This document shows positions 48,583-57,524 of a stretch of DNA of 64,000 bases, piece after piece. The stretch is from Paucimonas sp. (lineage in GTDB: Bacteria; Pseudomonadota; Gammaproteobacteria; Pseudomonadales; Pseudomonadaceae), in assembly GCA_031253995.1 (NCBI GenBank), contig JAIRVG010000073.1:23333-87332 (forward strand), read 5' to 3'. A program made the position numbers and the translations under genes. Position 1 is the stretch's first letter. Each line of letters begins with the position of its first letter. The notes below the pieces were generated by a model. That model was not told the origin of the DNA. It made no database searches and saw only the letters and a list, made by a program, of their open reading frames with translations.

Positions 48583-49731
48583 CTAGCGCAGCCCCAACTG
48601 CTTCCTCAGGAACCCATACAACCCACCCGCACTCCTGCGATACCCCTCCGCCGTCAGGTGAATCAGGTCCCCCTGGGCCAGCCCGCCCGCCTGCCATTGC
48701 TCGATCGAGCACGGCCCGCCCATGAACCCCTGCCAGTCCCAGAACAACGCACCATTCGCCTTCGCCACCTCGCGCTGCGCATCGACGATATCGGTCAGCA
48801 CCGCCGGCACCCGCGCCGCACAACCCTGGGCATGCCGCTGCCTGATCGAATCCGGCGGCCCGGCCAGCACGATCACCGCCCGCGGCAACTGCCGGCGCAG
48901 GACACCGACGATGCGGCCCAGGTGCTCGCGGTACTGCGCCAGGTCGAAGCCGGGATCGAACGCCTCATTGGTCCCATAGGCGAGGATCAGCAGGTCCGGC
49001 CGCAACGACTTCAAGGTCTCCTGCCACCCCGCCTGCCACTTGTCCGTCACCGTCAGTTGCGCCCCGTTGATGCCGAGCGCAGAGAGGGTCACCCCGGCAT
49101 TCTTCTGCCCCTGGACATACCAGCCCCCCAGGGCCAACCCCGGCGCCCCTGCCACCGACAGCTCCAGCGGCAACTGCACGTTGTTCAGCAGCGGACTGAA
49201 GCGCCACTGCCCGGCCGTCGCGGCCAGCAGCAGGCGGCGATCCGGGTTCTGCCGGTCGCGGGCGTCCAGGCTGGCGTTCTGCTGCGCCTGGTACAACGCG
49301 GATACCCGGTAACGCTGCTCGTCCGGCTGGCGCGCCTCCAGACGGACGCTGGCCTTCTCGACCTGCGGCAACGCCAGGTAGCCCCCGAGCGGAAACTGCC
49401 CGCTCTGCTGGTTGCGCGCCGACACCCGCGTCCACTGCGCCTCGGCCGCCTTGAGCAGCACCTGCTCGTAGCGCGTCCCCGGCACCGGGGTGGCCGTGAC
49501 CAGGCCGATGCCGCCGTCGCCGTAGTCTTTCTGCAACAGCCGGCGCAGCTCGCCGGTGAACAGGTCCGCCGCGGTATGCGAGTCACCGAGCTGGACCACG
49601 TTCACGGGCGCCCGCGCGGCGGCGCGCAGCTTGCTGGCCAGCAGGCCGAGGTTGCCGTCCCGGCTCATTGCCTGCGCGGCGAACGCGGGGAACAAGCACG
49701 CCAGGATCAGCAGGGAAAAACGTCGACGCAT
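48583..49731 (-). CDS. Periplasmic SGNH/GDSL-hydrolase-fold protein
   Basis: The product has 382 residues with a signal peptide (1-21, FAAQAM). An SGNH fold shows block I 'VVQLGDSHTAADLF' (Ser in GDSH), an Asn-containing 'LAYGTNEAF' and the C-terminal 'DLIHLTAEGY' (Asp/His). A beta domain is inserted between blocks I and III (about 100-210), as in O-acetyl-esterases and acetyltransferases of cell-surface glycans. It is the last gene of a cassette with an MBOAT protein and another SGNH protein, with one base between the two SGNH genes. It may transfer or remove acetyl groups in the periplasm. Confidence 0.8.
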   Translation of the reverse strand: MRRRFSLLILACLFPAFAAQAMSRDGNLGLLASKLRAAARAPVNVVQLGDSHTAADLFTGELRRLLQKDYGDGGIGLVTATPVPGTRYEQVLLKAAEAQWTRVSARNQQSGQFPLGGYLALPQVEKASVRLEARQPDEQRYRVSALYQAQQNASLDARDRQNPDRRLLLAATAGQWRFSPLLNNVQLPLELSVAGAPGLALGGWYVQGQKNAGVTLSALGINGAQLTVTDKWQAGWQETLKSLRPDLLILAYGTNEAFDPGFDLAQYREHLGRIVGVLRRQLPRAVIVLAGPPDSIRQRHAQGCAARVPAVLTDIVDAQREVAKANGALFWDWQGFMGGPCSIEQWQAGGLAQGDLIHLTAEGYRRSAGGLYGFLRKQLGLR

Positions 49732-49732
49732 C

Positions 49733-50845
49733 TCAATGCCCCGTCACGGTAGGGCCGGGAAAGGCGATCAGGGCCAACACCTGGTTGGCGATCAGCTTCT
49801 GCCCGGGAATGGTGAAATGGATGCCGTCGTCGGCCCGGGTGCGCAACTGCCCGCCCTGGCCGTTCTGGACGGTGGAAGCATAGGCATCGCTGGTGTAGCC
49901 GAGCACGACGTTGGCCGACACGTAGTGCTGGCCCTGCCGCTGCGCCTGCTGGCGATACAGCTCGCTGAGGTAGGCCATGGCGGTGGACAGCCGGGGCTGC
50001 TGCATGTTCGGCGGACCGACCCAGATCACCTGCACGCCGCGTTCGCGGGCCGCATCGAGGATGGCGTCGATACGCTGGCGGTAGCTCAGTTCCCAGGCCG
50101 GGGTGCGGAAACGCAGGAAGGGCTTGCCCTTGCCTTGCGGCATGTCCCAGGGGTCATTGGGGCCGAGGAACACCACCATCAGGCGCACCTTCGGCCGCTC
50201 GCGCAGGGTCTTGGCCACGGTCCGCGGCCAGTCGAAGAAGCCCGGATAGGCCAGCCCGGTGCTCTGCCGGCTGAGGTTGATGGTGCGGATGCCATGGCGC
50301 TTGAGCAGGGTGTTGGACAGGTGCGGCGCCACGCCCTGCATCATCGAGTCGCCGACCAGGAAGACTTCGTCGTTGGCGCTCAGGGTGACCTGCGGCGAAT
50401 AGGCGACGGGCGGTGGCGCCGGGACAGGTTTACCCGCCGGGGCCGGCAGCGGTTTGGGTTTCGGCTTTGGCGCCAGGGGCTTGGCCACCGGGGCATCGAG
50501 CGTCACCGTCACTACCGGGATGTTCGGCGGCAACTCGACCACTGGCGGCGGTGCAGGTGGCTCGGGCACGGGGGGCGGGGTGTCGATCCGCTGCGCGTTC
50601 AGGCTGTCGAAGAAGCGCTCGCGGGCATCGACAAAGGCCTGGTTGAGGCTTGCGCCCAGGCGCCATGCGGCGCTTTCGCCCAGCAGCGGCAGTTCGCAGC
50701 GCTGGTGATATTTCTGCTGGCAGTACAGGGCCAGGGACTGCTGGTTCAGCCAGGCCAGCAACGCGCCGATCACCAGCAGCGCATACACCACCCGCGCCGC
50801 GCCCAGCTGGCGGTGCAACAGCTGGCGATTGTCAGAAGCCGGCAT
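49733..50845 (-). CDS. Membrane-anchored SGNH-family protein
   Basis: The product has 370 residues. An N-terminal membrane helix (about 16-36, 'VVYALLVIGALLAWLNQQSL') is followed by a proline-rich linker (about 90-150, PPPVPEPPAPPP and KPKPKPLPAP). The SGNH domain follows, with 'VFLVGDSMMQGVAPHL', 'MVVFLGPNDPW' and 'DGIHFTIPGQ'. This resembles DUF459-type periplasmic proteins paired with acyltransferases. ATG at 50845 lies inside the end of the MBOAT gene (14-base overlap). Confidence 0.8.
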   Translation of the reverse strand: MPASDNRQLLHRQLGAARVVYALLVIGALLAWLNQQSLALYCQQKYHQRCELPLLGESAAWRLGASLNQAFVDARERFFDSLNAQRIDTPPPVPEPPAPPPVVELPPNIPVVTVTLDAPVAKPLAPKPKPKPLPAPAGKPVPAPPPVAYSPQVTLSANDEVFLVGDSMMQGVAPHLSNTLLKRHGIRTINLSRQSTGLAYPGFFDWPRTVAKTLRERPKVRLMVVFLGPNDPWDMPQGKGKPFLRFRTPAWELSYRQRIDAILDAARERGVQVIWVGPPNMQQPRLSTAMAYLSELYRQQAQRQGQHYVSANVVLGYTSDAYASTVQNGQGGQLRTRADDGIHFTIPGQKLIANQVLALIAFPGPTVTGH

Positions 50846-52202
50846 AGATGAACCCCGGCACGCCGGACGGTGCGGCGAAGATGACCAGGGCCAGGAACAG
50901 CGCCAGCGGCAGCGGATAGAACGCCCACGGCAGCCGGGTACTGGCGGCGAAACCGGCACGCAGCAACGCCAGCGCCTGTGGATAGATCGCCAGCAGCAGG
51001 GCGCAAGCCAGTACCAGCAGGCCGCTGTCGCCGATCAGGTCGGCGGCGGACAGCCCGTCGAACAGGTCCAGCGCGCCCTCCAGGCTGGTGCTGCGGAAAA
51101 AGACCCAGGCCAAGGCCACGTAATGGAAGGTCAGCACCCGCCCCAGCCACGCCGGCAGCGGCCAGTGCAGCCGGGCGTACAGCTTGTACAGCGCCAGGCC
51201 CACGCCATGCAGCGCCCCCCACACGAGGAAGTTCACGCTGGCGCCATGCCAGAGCCCGGACACCAGCATCGCCAGCAGCATGTTCAGCATCGCCCGCCAC
51301 GCGCCATGGCGATTGCCGCCCAAGGGGATGTACACATAGTCGCGGATGAAGCTGGACAGGCTGATATGCCAGCGCATCCAGAATTCCCGCAGGTTGCGCG
51401 CCACGTACGGCGCATCGAAGTTGGGCGGCAGGCGATAGCCCAGCAGCAGGGCGATGCCGGTGACGAGGTGGGTGTAGCCGCTGAAGTTGAAGTAGATCTG
51501 CAGGCTGTAGCCATACACCGCCAGCAGGACCTGCGCCGGCGTGAAGTTGCCCGGCGTCTCGAAAACCGGGTCGACCCACTCGCTGGCCAGCCAGCCGCTG
51601 AGCAGGAACACCTTGACCAGCGCCAGGGCGATCAATCCCAACGCACGCTGCGGCTCCAGCACCTGGCGCAGCCCTGAAGCGCGGATCTGCGGCAGCAGGT
51701 GGCCGGCACGGTTGACCGGGCCGGCGATCAGGCTGGGGAAGAACGCCAGGTACAGGGCCAGGTCCAGCGGCGGCACCGGCGCCAGCTCGCCGCGGTTGAT
51801 CGACACCAGGTAACTGACCGAGTGGAAGGCATAGAAGGAAAAGCCGATCGGCACCAGCACCTGCACCACCGGCAACGACACGCCAGGCCCCAGCGCCGCC
51901 TGCACCGCTGCCGCCAGCAGTTCCTGGTACTTGAACAGGTAGAACCCGCCCAGCACCAGCGCCAACAGGGCCAGGTAGCTGAACCAGCGCCCCGGATAGC
52001 GCGCCGCCAGTTGCCCGAGCCCGTACACCAGCAGGGTGTAGCCGAACAGCACATAGAGGGCGAAGGGACTGAAGCTCGCCGCCAGTCCGTAGCTGCCGGC
52101 CAGCAGCAGGATGTTCTGCAGCCGGGGGCTCCAGCACAGGCTCCAGTACAGGACGAAGAACAGCAGGAAGCACAGCGCGGATTCGATCGAGAGAAGGCTC
52201 AC
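50832..52202 (-). CDS. MBOAT-family membrane O-acyltransferase (AlgI/PatA/DltB-like)
   Basis: The product has 456 residues with about ten or more membrane helices. Conserved features are 'PIGFSFYAFHSVSYLVSI', 'REFWMRWHISLSSFIRDYVY' and the catalytic-His region 'MLVSGLWHGASVNF'. MBOAT proteins move acyl groups from cytoplasmic donors across the membrane to periplasmic SGNH partners, which modify a polysaccharide or peptidoglycan. The start is GTG 52202. No polysaccharide biosynthesis genes lie nearby, so the acceptor is unknown. This set is separate from alginate algI/J/X. Confidence 0.88.
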   Translation of the reverse strand: MSLLSIESALCFLLFFVLYWSLCWSPRLQNILLLAGSYGLAASFSPFALYVLFGYTLLVYGLGQLAARYPGRWFSYLALLALVLGGFYLFKYQELLAAAVQAALGPGVSLPVVQVLVPIGFSFYAFHSVSYLVSINRGELAPVPPLDLALYLAFFPSLIAGPVNRAGHLLPQIRASGLRQVLEPQRALGLIALALVKVFLLSGWLASEWVDPVFETPGNFTPAQVLLAVYGYSLQIYFNFSGYTHLVTGIALLLGYRLPPNFDAPYVARNLREFWMRWHISLSSFIRDYVYIPLGGNRHGAWRAMLNMLLAMLVSGLWHGASVNFLVWGALHGVGLALYKLYARLHWPLPAWLGRVLTFHYVALAWVFFRSTSLEGALDLFDGLSAADLIGDSGLLVLACALLLAIYPQALALLRAGFAASTRLPWAFYPLPLALFLALVIFAAPSGVPGFIYAGF

Positions 52203-52383
52203 GGAGGTGGTCCATCACACAACGGCGGGAAAGGGATGCTCTGCACGCTGAGCGGGCGCGATTATGGCAGAGAGTTATGGCAGAGAGCCATGAGCGCCCG
52301 CAACGCGGCCCCGTCGCTGATTTGCCCCGGCTGCCCTGCTCTGCTAGTGTCGCGCCGTTCCGACCGCCACCGAGACAGACGCC

Positions 52384-52626
52384 ATGGCCCGAAAAAAAGC
52401 CGCCATCGATTTCGAGCAATCCCTCGCCGACCTGCAAGCCCTGGTCGAGCGCCTGGAGAACGGCGAGCTGTCGCTGGAAGACTCGCTGACCGCCTTCGAG
52501 CAAGGCATCCGCCTGACCCGTGACTGCCAGGGCGCCCTGACCCAGGCCGAACAGAAGGTGCAGATCCTTCTGGAGCGGGACGGCGAACTGGCCGCAGAGC
52601 CGTTCGACGCGGACCCCGAGCAATGA
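52384..52626 (+). CDS. xseB: Exodeoxyribonuclease VII small subunit
   Basis: The product has 80 residues, normal for XseB. The helical core 'DFEQSLADLQALVERLENGE' and 'LSLEDSLTAFEQGIRLTRDC' match the family. It pairs with XseA (elsewhere) to degrade single-stranded DNA. It overlaps the ispA start by four bases (ATGA), and xseB-ispA-dxs is a conserved proteobacterial order. The 181-base gap upstream (52203-52383) holds its promoter and no gene. Confidence 0.95.
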   Translation: MARKKAAIDFEQSLADLQALVERLENGELSLEDSLTAFEQGIRLTRDCQGALTQAEQKVQILLERDGELAAEPFDADPEQ

Positions 52627-53510
52627 TCGGCGCCTACCAGGCCCAGTGCCAGGCGCGGGTCGATGCCGCGCTGGAGCCGCTGTTCCAGGCGCCTTCGGTT
52701 GAGCTCACCCGGCTTTACCAAGCCATGCGCTACAGCGTGATGAACGGCGGCAAGCGCGTGCGTCCACTGCTGGCCTATGCGGCCTGCGAGGCGCTGGGCG
52801 CCAAGGCCGAACAGGCCAATGGCGCGGCCTGCGCGGTGGAGCTGATCCACGCCTATTCCCTGGTGCACGACGATTTGCCGGCGATGGACGACGACGACCT
52901 GCGTCGCGGCCAGCCAACCACCCACAAGGCGTTCGACGAAGCCTGCGCGATCCTCGCCGGTGACGGCCTGCAGAGCCTGGCCTTCGACGCCCTGCTCGAC
53001 CCGCGCCTGAGCGCGCAAAGCGACGCCACGCGCCTGGCCATGGTGCGGGTCCTGGCCAGGGCGGCGGGCTCGGCGGGCATGGTCGGCGGCCAGGCCATCG
53101 ACCTTGGGTCGGTAGGCCTCAAGCTCGACCAGACCGCCCTCGAATTCATGCACCGGCACAAGACCGGCGCGCTGATCGAAGCCAGCGTGCGCCTGGGCGC
53201 CCTGGCCAGCGAGCGGGCGGGCGACGCCGAGCTGAAGGCCCTGCAGCAGTACGCCCAGGCAATCGGCCTGGCGTTCCAGGTGCAGGACGACATCCTCGAC
53301 GTGGAGAGCGACACCGCGACCCTGGGCAAGCGCCAGGGCGCCGATATCGCCCGTGACAAACCCACCTACCCGGCCCTGCTCGGCCTCGATGCGGCCAAGG
53401 CCTACGCCCTGGAGCTGCGCGACCAGGCGCTGGAGGCGGTGCGTCCGTTTGACGCAGCGGCCGAGCCACTGCGGGCGCTGGCCCGGTACATCGTCGAACG
53501 CCGCAACTGA
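52623..53510 (+). CDS. ispA: Farnesyl diphosphate synthase (polyprenyl synthetase)
   Basis: The product has 295 residues. Both aspartate-rich motifs are intact: 'LVHDDLPAMDDDDLRRG' (first) and 'FQVQDDILDVESD' (second), which bind Mg2+ and diphosphate. Chain-length context ('YSLVHDD') fits C15 product formation. It condenses IPP with DMAPP and GPP in the cytoplasm, fed by Dxs from the next gene, 169 bases downstream beyond a REP pair. Confidence 0.95.
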   Translation: MIGAYQAQCQARVDAALEPLFQAPSVELTRLYQAMRYSVMNGGKRVRPLLAYAACEALGAKAEQANGAACAVELIHAYSLVHDDLPAMDDDDLRRGQPTTHKAFDEACAILAGDGLQSLAFDALLDPRLSAQSDATRLAMVRVLARAAGSAGMVGGQAIDLGSVGLKLDQTALEFMHRHKTGALIEASVRLGALASERAGDAELKALQQYAQAIGLAFQVQDDILDVESDTATLGKRQGADIARDKPTYPALLGLDAAKAYALELRDQALEAVRPFDAAAEPLRALARYIVERRN

Positions 53511-53523
53511 GCGGCGGCCCCAA

Positions 53524-53592
53524 TCGCTGGCAAGCCAGCTCCCACAGTGACCGCGTGCACCGCCGGACCTGTGGGAGCTGGCTTGCCAGCGA
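53524..53592. repeat. Perfect 24-bp inverted REP pair between ispA and dxs
   Basis: TCGCTGGCAAGCCAGCTCCC and four more bases recur as an exact reverse complement after 21 bases, forming a large hairpin 13 bases after ispA. This REP family differs in its head from the GCGGGTTTACCCGC family at 8141 and 55587 but shares the TCCCACAG tail. Confidence 0.85.
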
Positions 53593-53679
53593 TGAGGCCC
53601 TCACCGTCACCCACAAAATGTGCAGTCTCTCCCCAATGGGGTAAACTGCCGCGTCTTCAAACCTATAACGACTCGCCTG

Positions 53680-55578
53680 ATGCCCACGACGTTTCAAGAG
53701 ATCCCCCGCGAACGCCCGGTCACGCCGCTGCTCGACCGTGCCGATACGCCAGCCGGCCTGCGTCGTCTGGCCGAAGCCGACCTGGAGAACCTGGCTGACG
53801 AGCTGCGCCAGGAGCTGCTCTACACCGTCGGGCAGACCGGCGGGCACTTCGGTGCCGGCCTGGGCGTCATCGAGCTGACCATCGCCCTGCACTACGTCTT
53901 CGACACCCCGGACGACCGCCTGGTGTGGGACGTCGGGCACCAGGCCTATCCGCACAAGATCCTCACCGGTCGCCGCCAGCGCATGAACACCCTGCGCCAG
54001 AAGGACGGCATCGCCGCCTTCCCGCGGCGCAGCGAGAGCGAATACGACACCTTCGGCGTCGGCCACTCCAGCACCTCGATCAGCGCCGCCCTGGGCATGG
54101 CCATCGCCGCCCGCCTGCGCAACGAGTCGCGCAAGTCCATCGCGGTGATCGGCGACGGCGCCCTGACCGCGGGCATGGCCTTCGAGGCGTTGAACCACGC
54201 CCAGGAAGTCAACGCCGACATGCTGGTGATCCTCAATGACAACGACATGTCGATCTCGCGCAACGTCGGTGGGCTGTCCAACTACCTGGCCAAGATCCTC
54301 TCCAGCCGCACCTACGCCAGCATGCGCGAAGGCAGCAAGAAGGTCCTGTCGCGCCTGCCCGGTGCCTGGGAAATCGCCCGCCGCACCGAGGAATACGCCA
54401 AGGGCATGCTGGTCCCCGGCACCCTGTTCGAAGAGCTGGGCTGGAACTACATCGGCCCCATCGACGGCCACGACCTGCCGACCCTGATCGCCACCCTGCG
54501 CAACATGCGCGACCTCAAGGGCCCGCAGTTCCTGCACGTGGTGACCAAGAAGGGCAAGGGCTTCGCCCCGGCCGAGGTCGACCCGATCGGCTACCACGCG
54601 ATCACCAAGCTGGAGCCTGTGGACAAGCCTGCCGCCGCACCGAAGAAGGCCGGCGGACCCAAATACTCCGCGGTGTTCGGCCAGTGGCTGTGCGACATGG
54701 CCGCCGCCGACCCGCGCCTGGTGGGCATCACCCCGGCGATGAAGGAAGGCTCGGACCTGGTGGAGTTCAGCGAACGTTATCCACAGCGCTACTTCGACGT
54801 CGCTATCGCCGAGCAGCACGCGGTGACCCTGGCCGCGGGCATGGCCTGCGAGGGCTCCAAGCCGGTGGTGGCGATCTACTCGACCTTCCTCCAGCGCGCC
54901 TACGACCAACTGATCCATGACGTCGCGGTGCAGAACCTCGACGTGCTGTTCGCCATCGACCGCGCCGGGCTGGTGGGCGAAGACGGTCCGACCCACGCCG
55001 GCAGCTTCGACCTCTCCTACCTGCGCTGCATCCCCGGCATGCTGGTGATGACCCCGAGCGACGAGAACGAACTGCGCCGCATGCTCAGCACCGGCCACCT
55101 GTACGACGGCCCGGCAGCGGTGCGCTACCCACGCGGCAACGGTCCGAACGCCACCATCGAGAACACCCTGGAACCGCTGGAAATCGGCAAGGGCGTGATT
55201 CGTCGCCAGGGCAGCAAGGTCGCCCTGCTGGTGTTCGGCGTGCAACTGGCCGAAGCGCTGAAGGTCGCCGAGACCCTCGACGCCACCGTGGTCGACATGC
55301 GCTTCGTCAAGCCGCTGGACGAGGCCCTGGTGCTGGAACTGGCCGGCAGCCACGAGCTGCTGGTGACCATCGAAGAGAACGCCATCATGGGCGGTGCCGG
55401 TGCGGCGGTGAGCGAGTTCCTGACCCGGGAAGCGGTGCTCAAGCCGATGCTGCACCTGGGCCTGCCGGATATCTATGTCGAGCACGCCAAGCCGGCGCAG
55501 ATGCTGGCCGAGTGTGGGCTGGATGCGGCGGGGATCGAGGATTCGGTGCGCCAGCGCATGAATCTGCTGGGCCTGTAA
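53680..55578 (+). CDS. dxs: 1-deoxy-D-xylulose-5-phosphate synthase
   Basis: The product has 632 residues, normal for Dxs. Thiamine-diphosphate motif 'VIGDGALTAGMAFEALNHA' with 'ILNDNDMSIS', plus the pyrimidine domain 'FDVAIAEQHAVTLAAGMACE' with its catalytic Glu. It makes DXP from pyruvate and glyceraldehyde-3-phosphate, the first step of the MEP isoprenoid route and a precursor for thiamine. The ATG at 53680 has no strong ribosome site; in-frame codons upstream overlap the REP spacer. Confidence 0.96.
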   Translation: MPTTFQEIPRERPVTPLLDRADTPAGLRRLAEADLENLADELRQELLYTVGQTGGHFGAGLGVIELTIALHYVFDTPDDRLVWDVGHQAYPHKILTGRRQRMNTLRQKDGIAAFPRRSESEYDTFGVGHSSTSISAALGMAIAARLRNESRKSIAVIGDGALTAGMAFEALNHAQEVNADMLVILNDNDMSISRNVGGLSNYLAKILSSRTYASMREGSKKVLSRLPGAWEIARRTEEYAKGMLVPGTLFEELGWNYIGPIDGHDLPTLIATLRNMRDLKGPQFLHVVTKKGKGFAPAEVDPIGYHAITKLEPVDKPAAAPKKAGGPKYSAVFGQWLCDMAAADPRLVGITPAMKEGSDLVEFSERYPQRYFDVAIAEQHAVTLAAGMACEGSKPVVAIYSTFLQRAYDQLIHDVAVQNLDVLFAIDRAGLVGEDGPTHAGSFDLSYLRCIPGMLVMTPSDENELRRMLSTGHLYDGPAAVRYPRGNGPNATIENTLEPLEIGKGVIRRQGSKVALLVFGVQLAEALKVAETLDATVVDMRFVKPLDEALVLELAGSHELLVTIEENAIMGGAGAAVSEFLTREAVLKPMLHLGLPDIYVEHAKPAQMLAECGLDAAGIEDSVRQRMNLLGL

Positions 55579-55586
55579 GGGCCTCA

Positions 55587-55645
55587 TCGCGGGTGAACCC
55601 GCTCCCACAGGTACGCGATACCTGTGGAAGCGGGTTCACCCGCGA
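55587..55645. repeat. Inverted REP pair between dxs and btuB
   Basis: TCGCGGGTGAACCCGCTCCC followed by seven more bases pairs with its complement at 26 of 27 positions across a 5-base loop. It starts 8 bases after the dxs stop and ends 16 bases before the btuB ATG, leaving no room for a separate promoter or riboswitch downstream of it. Confidence 0.85.
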
Positions 55646-55661
55646 ATGCTTTGGAACTGTC

Positions 55662-57524
55662 ATGAATCTCCCCCGCCTTGCCCCACTCCTGCTCTGCCTC
55701 CCTACCCCGCTCCTCGCCGCCCCCCTGGACCGCGACGCCGCCCTCAAGCTGCCCGACGTGGTCATCAGCGCCAACCGCCAGGTCGAGGACCGCAACCAGT
55801 CCAGCGCTGCCACCACCGTGTTCACCCGCGACGACATCGAGCGCCTGCAACCGGGCAACGTCACCGATCTGCTGACCCGCGTCCCCGGCGTGCAAGTGGC
55901 GCACACCGGCGGCCGCGGCAGCCTGCCGGGGATCTTCGTCCGCGGCACCAAGGCCGCGCAGACCCTGGTGCTGGTGGACGGCCAGCGCATCGCCAACACG
56001 TCGTCCGGCGACAGCGCCCTGCAATACCTGGATGTCGAGCAGATCGAACGGGTGGAAGTGCTGCGCGGCTCGCGCTCGGTGATCTACGGCAGCGATGCCA
56101 TGGGCGGGGTGATCCAGATCTTCACCCGGCGCGGCGCCGAACAGGGCCTGCAAGGACGCCTGCGCTTGGCTGCGGGAAGCCAGCAGACCTTCCAGCGCAG
56201 CCTCGGCCTCTCCGGCGGCGACGGGCGCACCCGCTTCAGCCTCGGCGCCAGCCTGGATGAAAGTGCCGGGATCAATGACACCCGCCAGTCCCTCCCTGCG
56301 GACAACGATCACGATGCCTATCGCAACCGGTCGCTGAGCCTGAACCTGTCGCACCAGCTGAACGACGATCTGGAAATGGGCATCAACGTGCTGGACAACC
56401 ACGGCAAGCGGGAATTCGACAGCCCCTTCGGTTCGGAACTGAAACCGTGGGATGAGTTTTCGCTGAGCAGCATCAGCGGCTATCTTGGCGCCCAGCTCAG
56501 CGAACGATGGCATTCGCGCCTGGAACTGGGGCACAGCGAGAACCGCGGAGAAACGCGCGACAAACTTGGCACTTCCAGCACCTTCACCACCTACCGCGAC
56601 TCGCTCGCATGGCAGAACACGCTCGACCTGAACGACGCGCACAGCCTGCTGCTGGGCGGCGACGCCTGGGTCGATCGGCTGAACGCCGACGGCCTGTACG
56701 CAAATGCCAGGTTCGAAGAGAACAGTCGCTGGAACCGCGCCGTCTTTATCCAGCACCGCTTCCAGGGCGAGCACTTCTCCACCGAACTGGGCCTGCGCCG
56801 CGACCGCAACCAGCAATTCGGCGGGCAGAACACCTGGAGCGGCAGCCTGACCGTGCCGCTGAATGTGGATAACGACCTGCTGCTGTCCTACAGCGAAGGC
56901 TTCCGTGCGCCAACGTTCAACGATCTCTATTACCCGGCCTTCGGCAATCCGAATCTCAAGCCGGAACACTCGAAGAGCTACGAGCTTCAGTGGCGCAGCC
57001 AGCTGAGTGACAGCAGCCGCCTGGAAACCTCGCTCTATCGCACCGACTTGCGGGATGCCATCGCGTTTGCCGTGGACGCGCCGTACAACGTCGACAAGGC
57101 ACGCATCATCGGGTTCGAAACCACGCTGAAACAGGACTGGTTCGGCTGGCAGAGCCAATTGGGACTGGCGCTGATCGATCCTCGCGACCAGGGCAGCGGC
57201 CATACGCTGGAGCGCCGCGCACGCCGCACCCTGAGCCTGGATCTGGACCGGCAGTTCGATCGCCTGGGTGTCGGTGCTTCATGGCAGGCGGTGAGCAGCA
57301 GCTACGCCGACGTCGACAATCGGCGCCAGCTGGGCGGCTACGGTCTGATCGGCGCCCGCGCCAGTTGGGCCCTCACCTCTGAAATCCGCCTCGACCTGAA
57401 AGCCGACAACCTGCTGAACAAGGACTACAGCCGCTCCCAGTACTCCTATGCAGGCAGCTTCCACGGCTACCGCGAAGAAGGCCGCACCTGGATGCTCGCC
57501 ATCAACTGGACCCCGGAACTCTAG
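55662..57524 (+). CDS. btuB: TonB-dependent outer-membrane receptor, BtuB-like (cobalamin)
   Basis: The product has 620 residues. A signal peptide (1-19) is followed by a TonB box ('LPDVVISANRQVEDR'), a plug domain ('LLTRVPGVQVAHTGGRGSLP', 'LVLVDGQRIANTSSGDSAL') and a 22-strand barrel ending 'DLKADNLLNKDYSRSQYSYA'. The last residues are WTPEL, without a terminal aromatic. Its size, plug signatures and the convergent btuF gene support cobalamin or cobinamide uptake. No cobalamin riboswitch lies upstream. Confidence 0.88.
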   Translation: MNLPRLAPLLLCLPTPLLAAPLDRDAALKLPDVVISANRQVEDRNQSSAATTVFTRDDIERLQPGNVTDLLTRVPGVQVAHTGGRGSLPGIFVRGTKAAQTLVLVDGQRIANTSSGDSALQYLDVEQIERVEVLRGSRSVIYGSDAMGGVIQIFTRRGAEQGLQGRLRLAAGSQQTFQRSLGLSGGDGRTRFSLGASLDESAGINDTRQSLPADNDHDAYRNRSLSLNLSHQLNDDLEMGINVLDNHGKREFDSPFGSELKPWDEFSLSSISGYLGAQLSERWHSRLELGHSENRGETRDKLGTSSTFTTYRDSLAWQNTLDLNDAHSLLLGGDAWVDRLNADGLYANARFEENSRWNRAVFIQHRFQGEHFSTELGLRRDRNQQFGGQNTWSGSLTVPLNVDNDLLLSYSEGFRAPTFNDLYYPAFGNPNLKPEHSKSYELQWRSQLSDSSRLETSLYRTDLRDAIAFAVDAPYNVDKARIIGFETTLKQDWFGWQSQLGLALIDPRDQGSGHTLERRARRTLSLDLDRQFDRLGVGASWQAVSSSYADVDNRRQLGGYGLIGARASWALTSEIRLDLKADNLLNKDYSRSQYSYAGSFHGYREEGRTWMLAINWTPEL

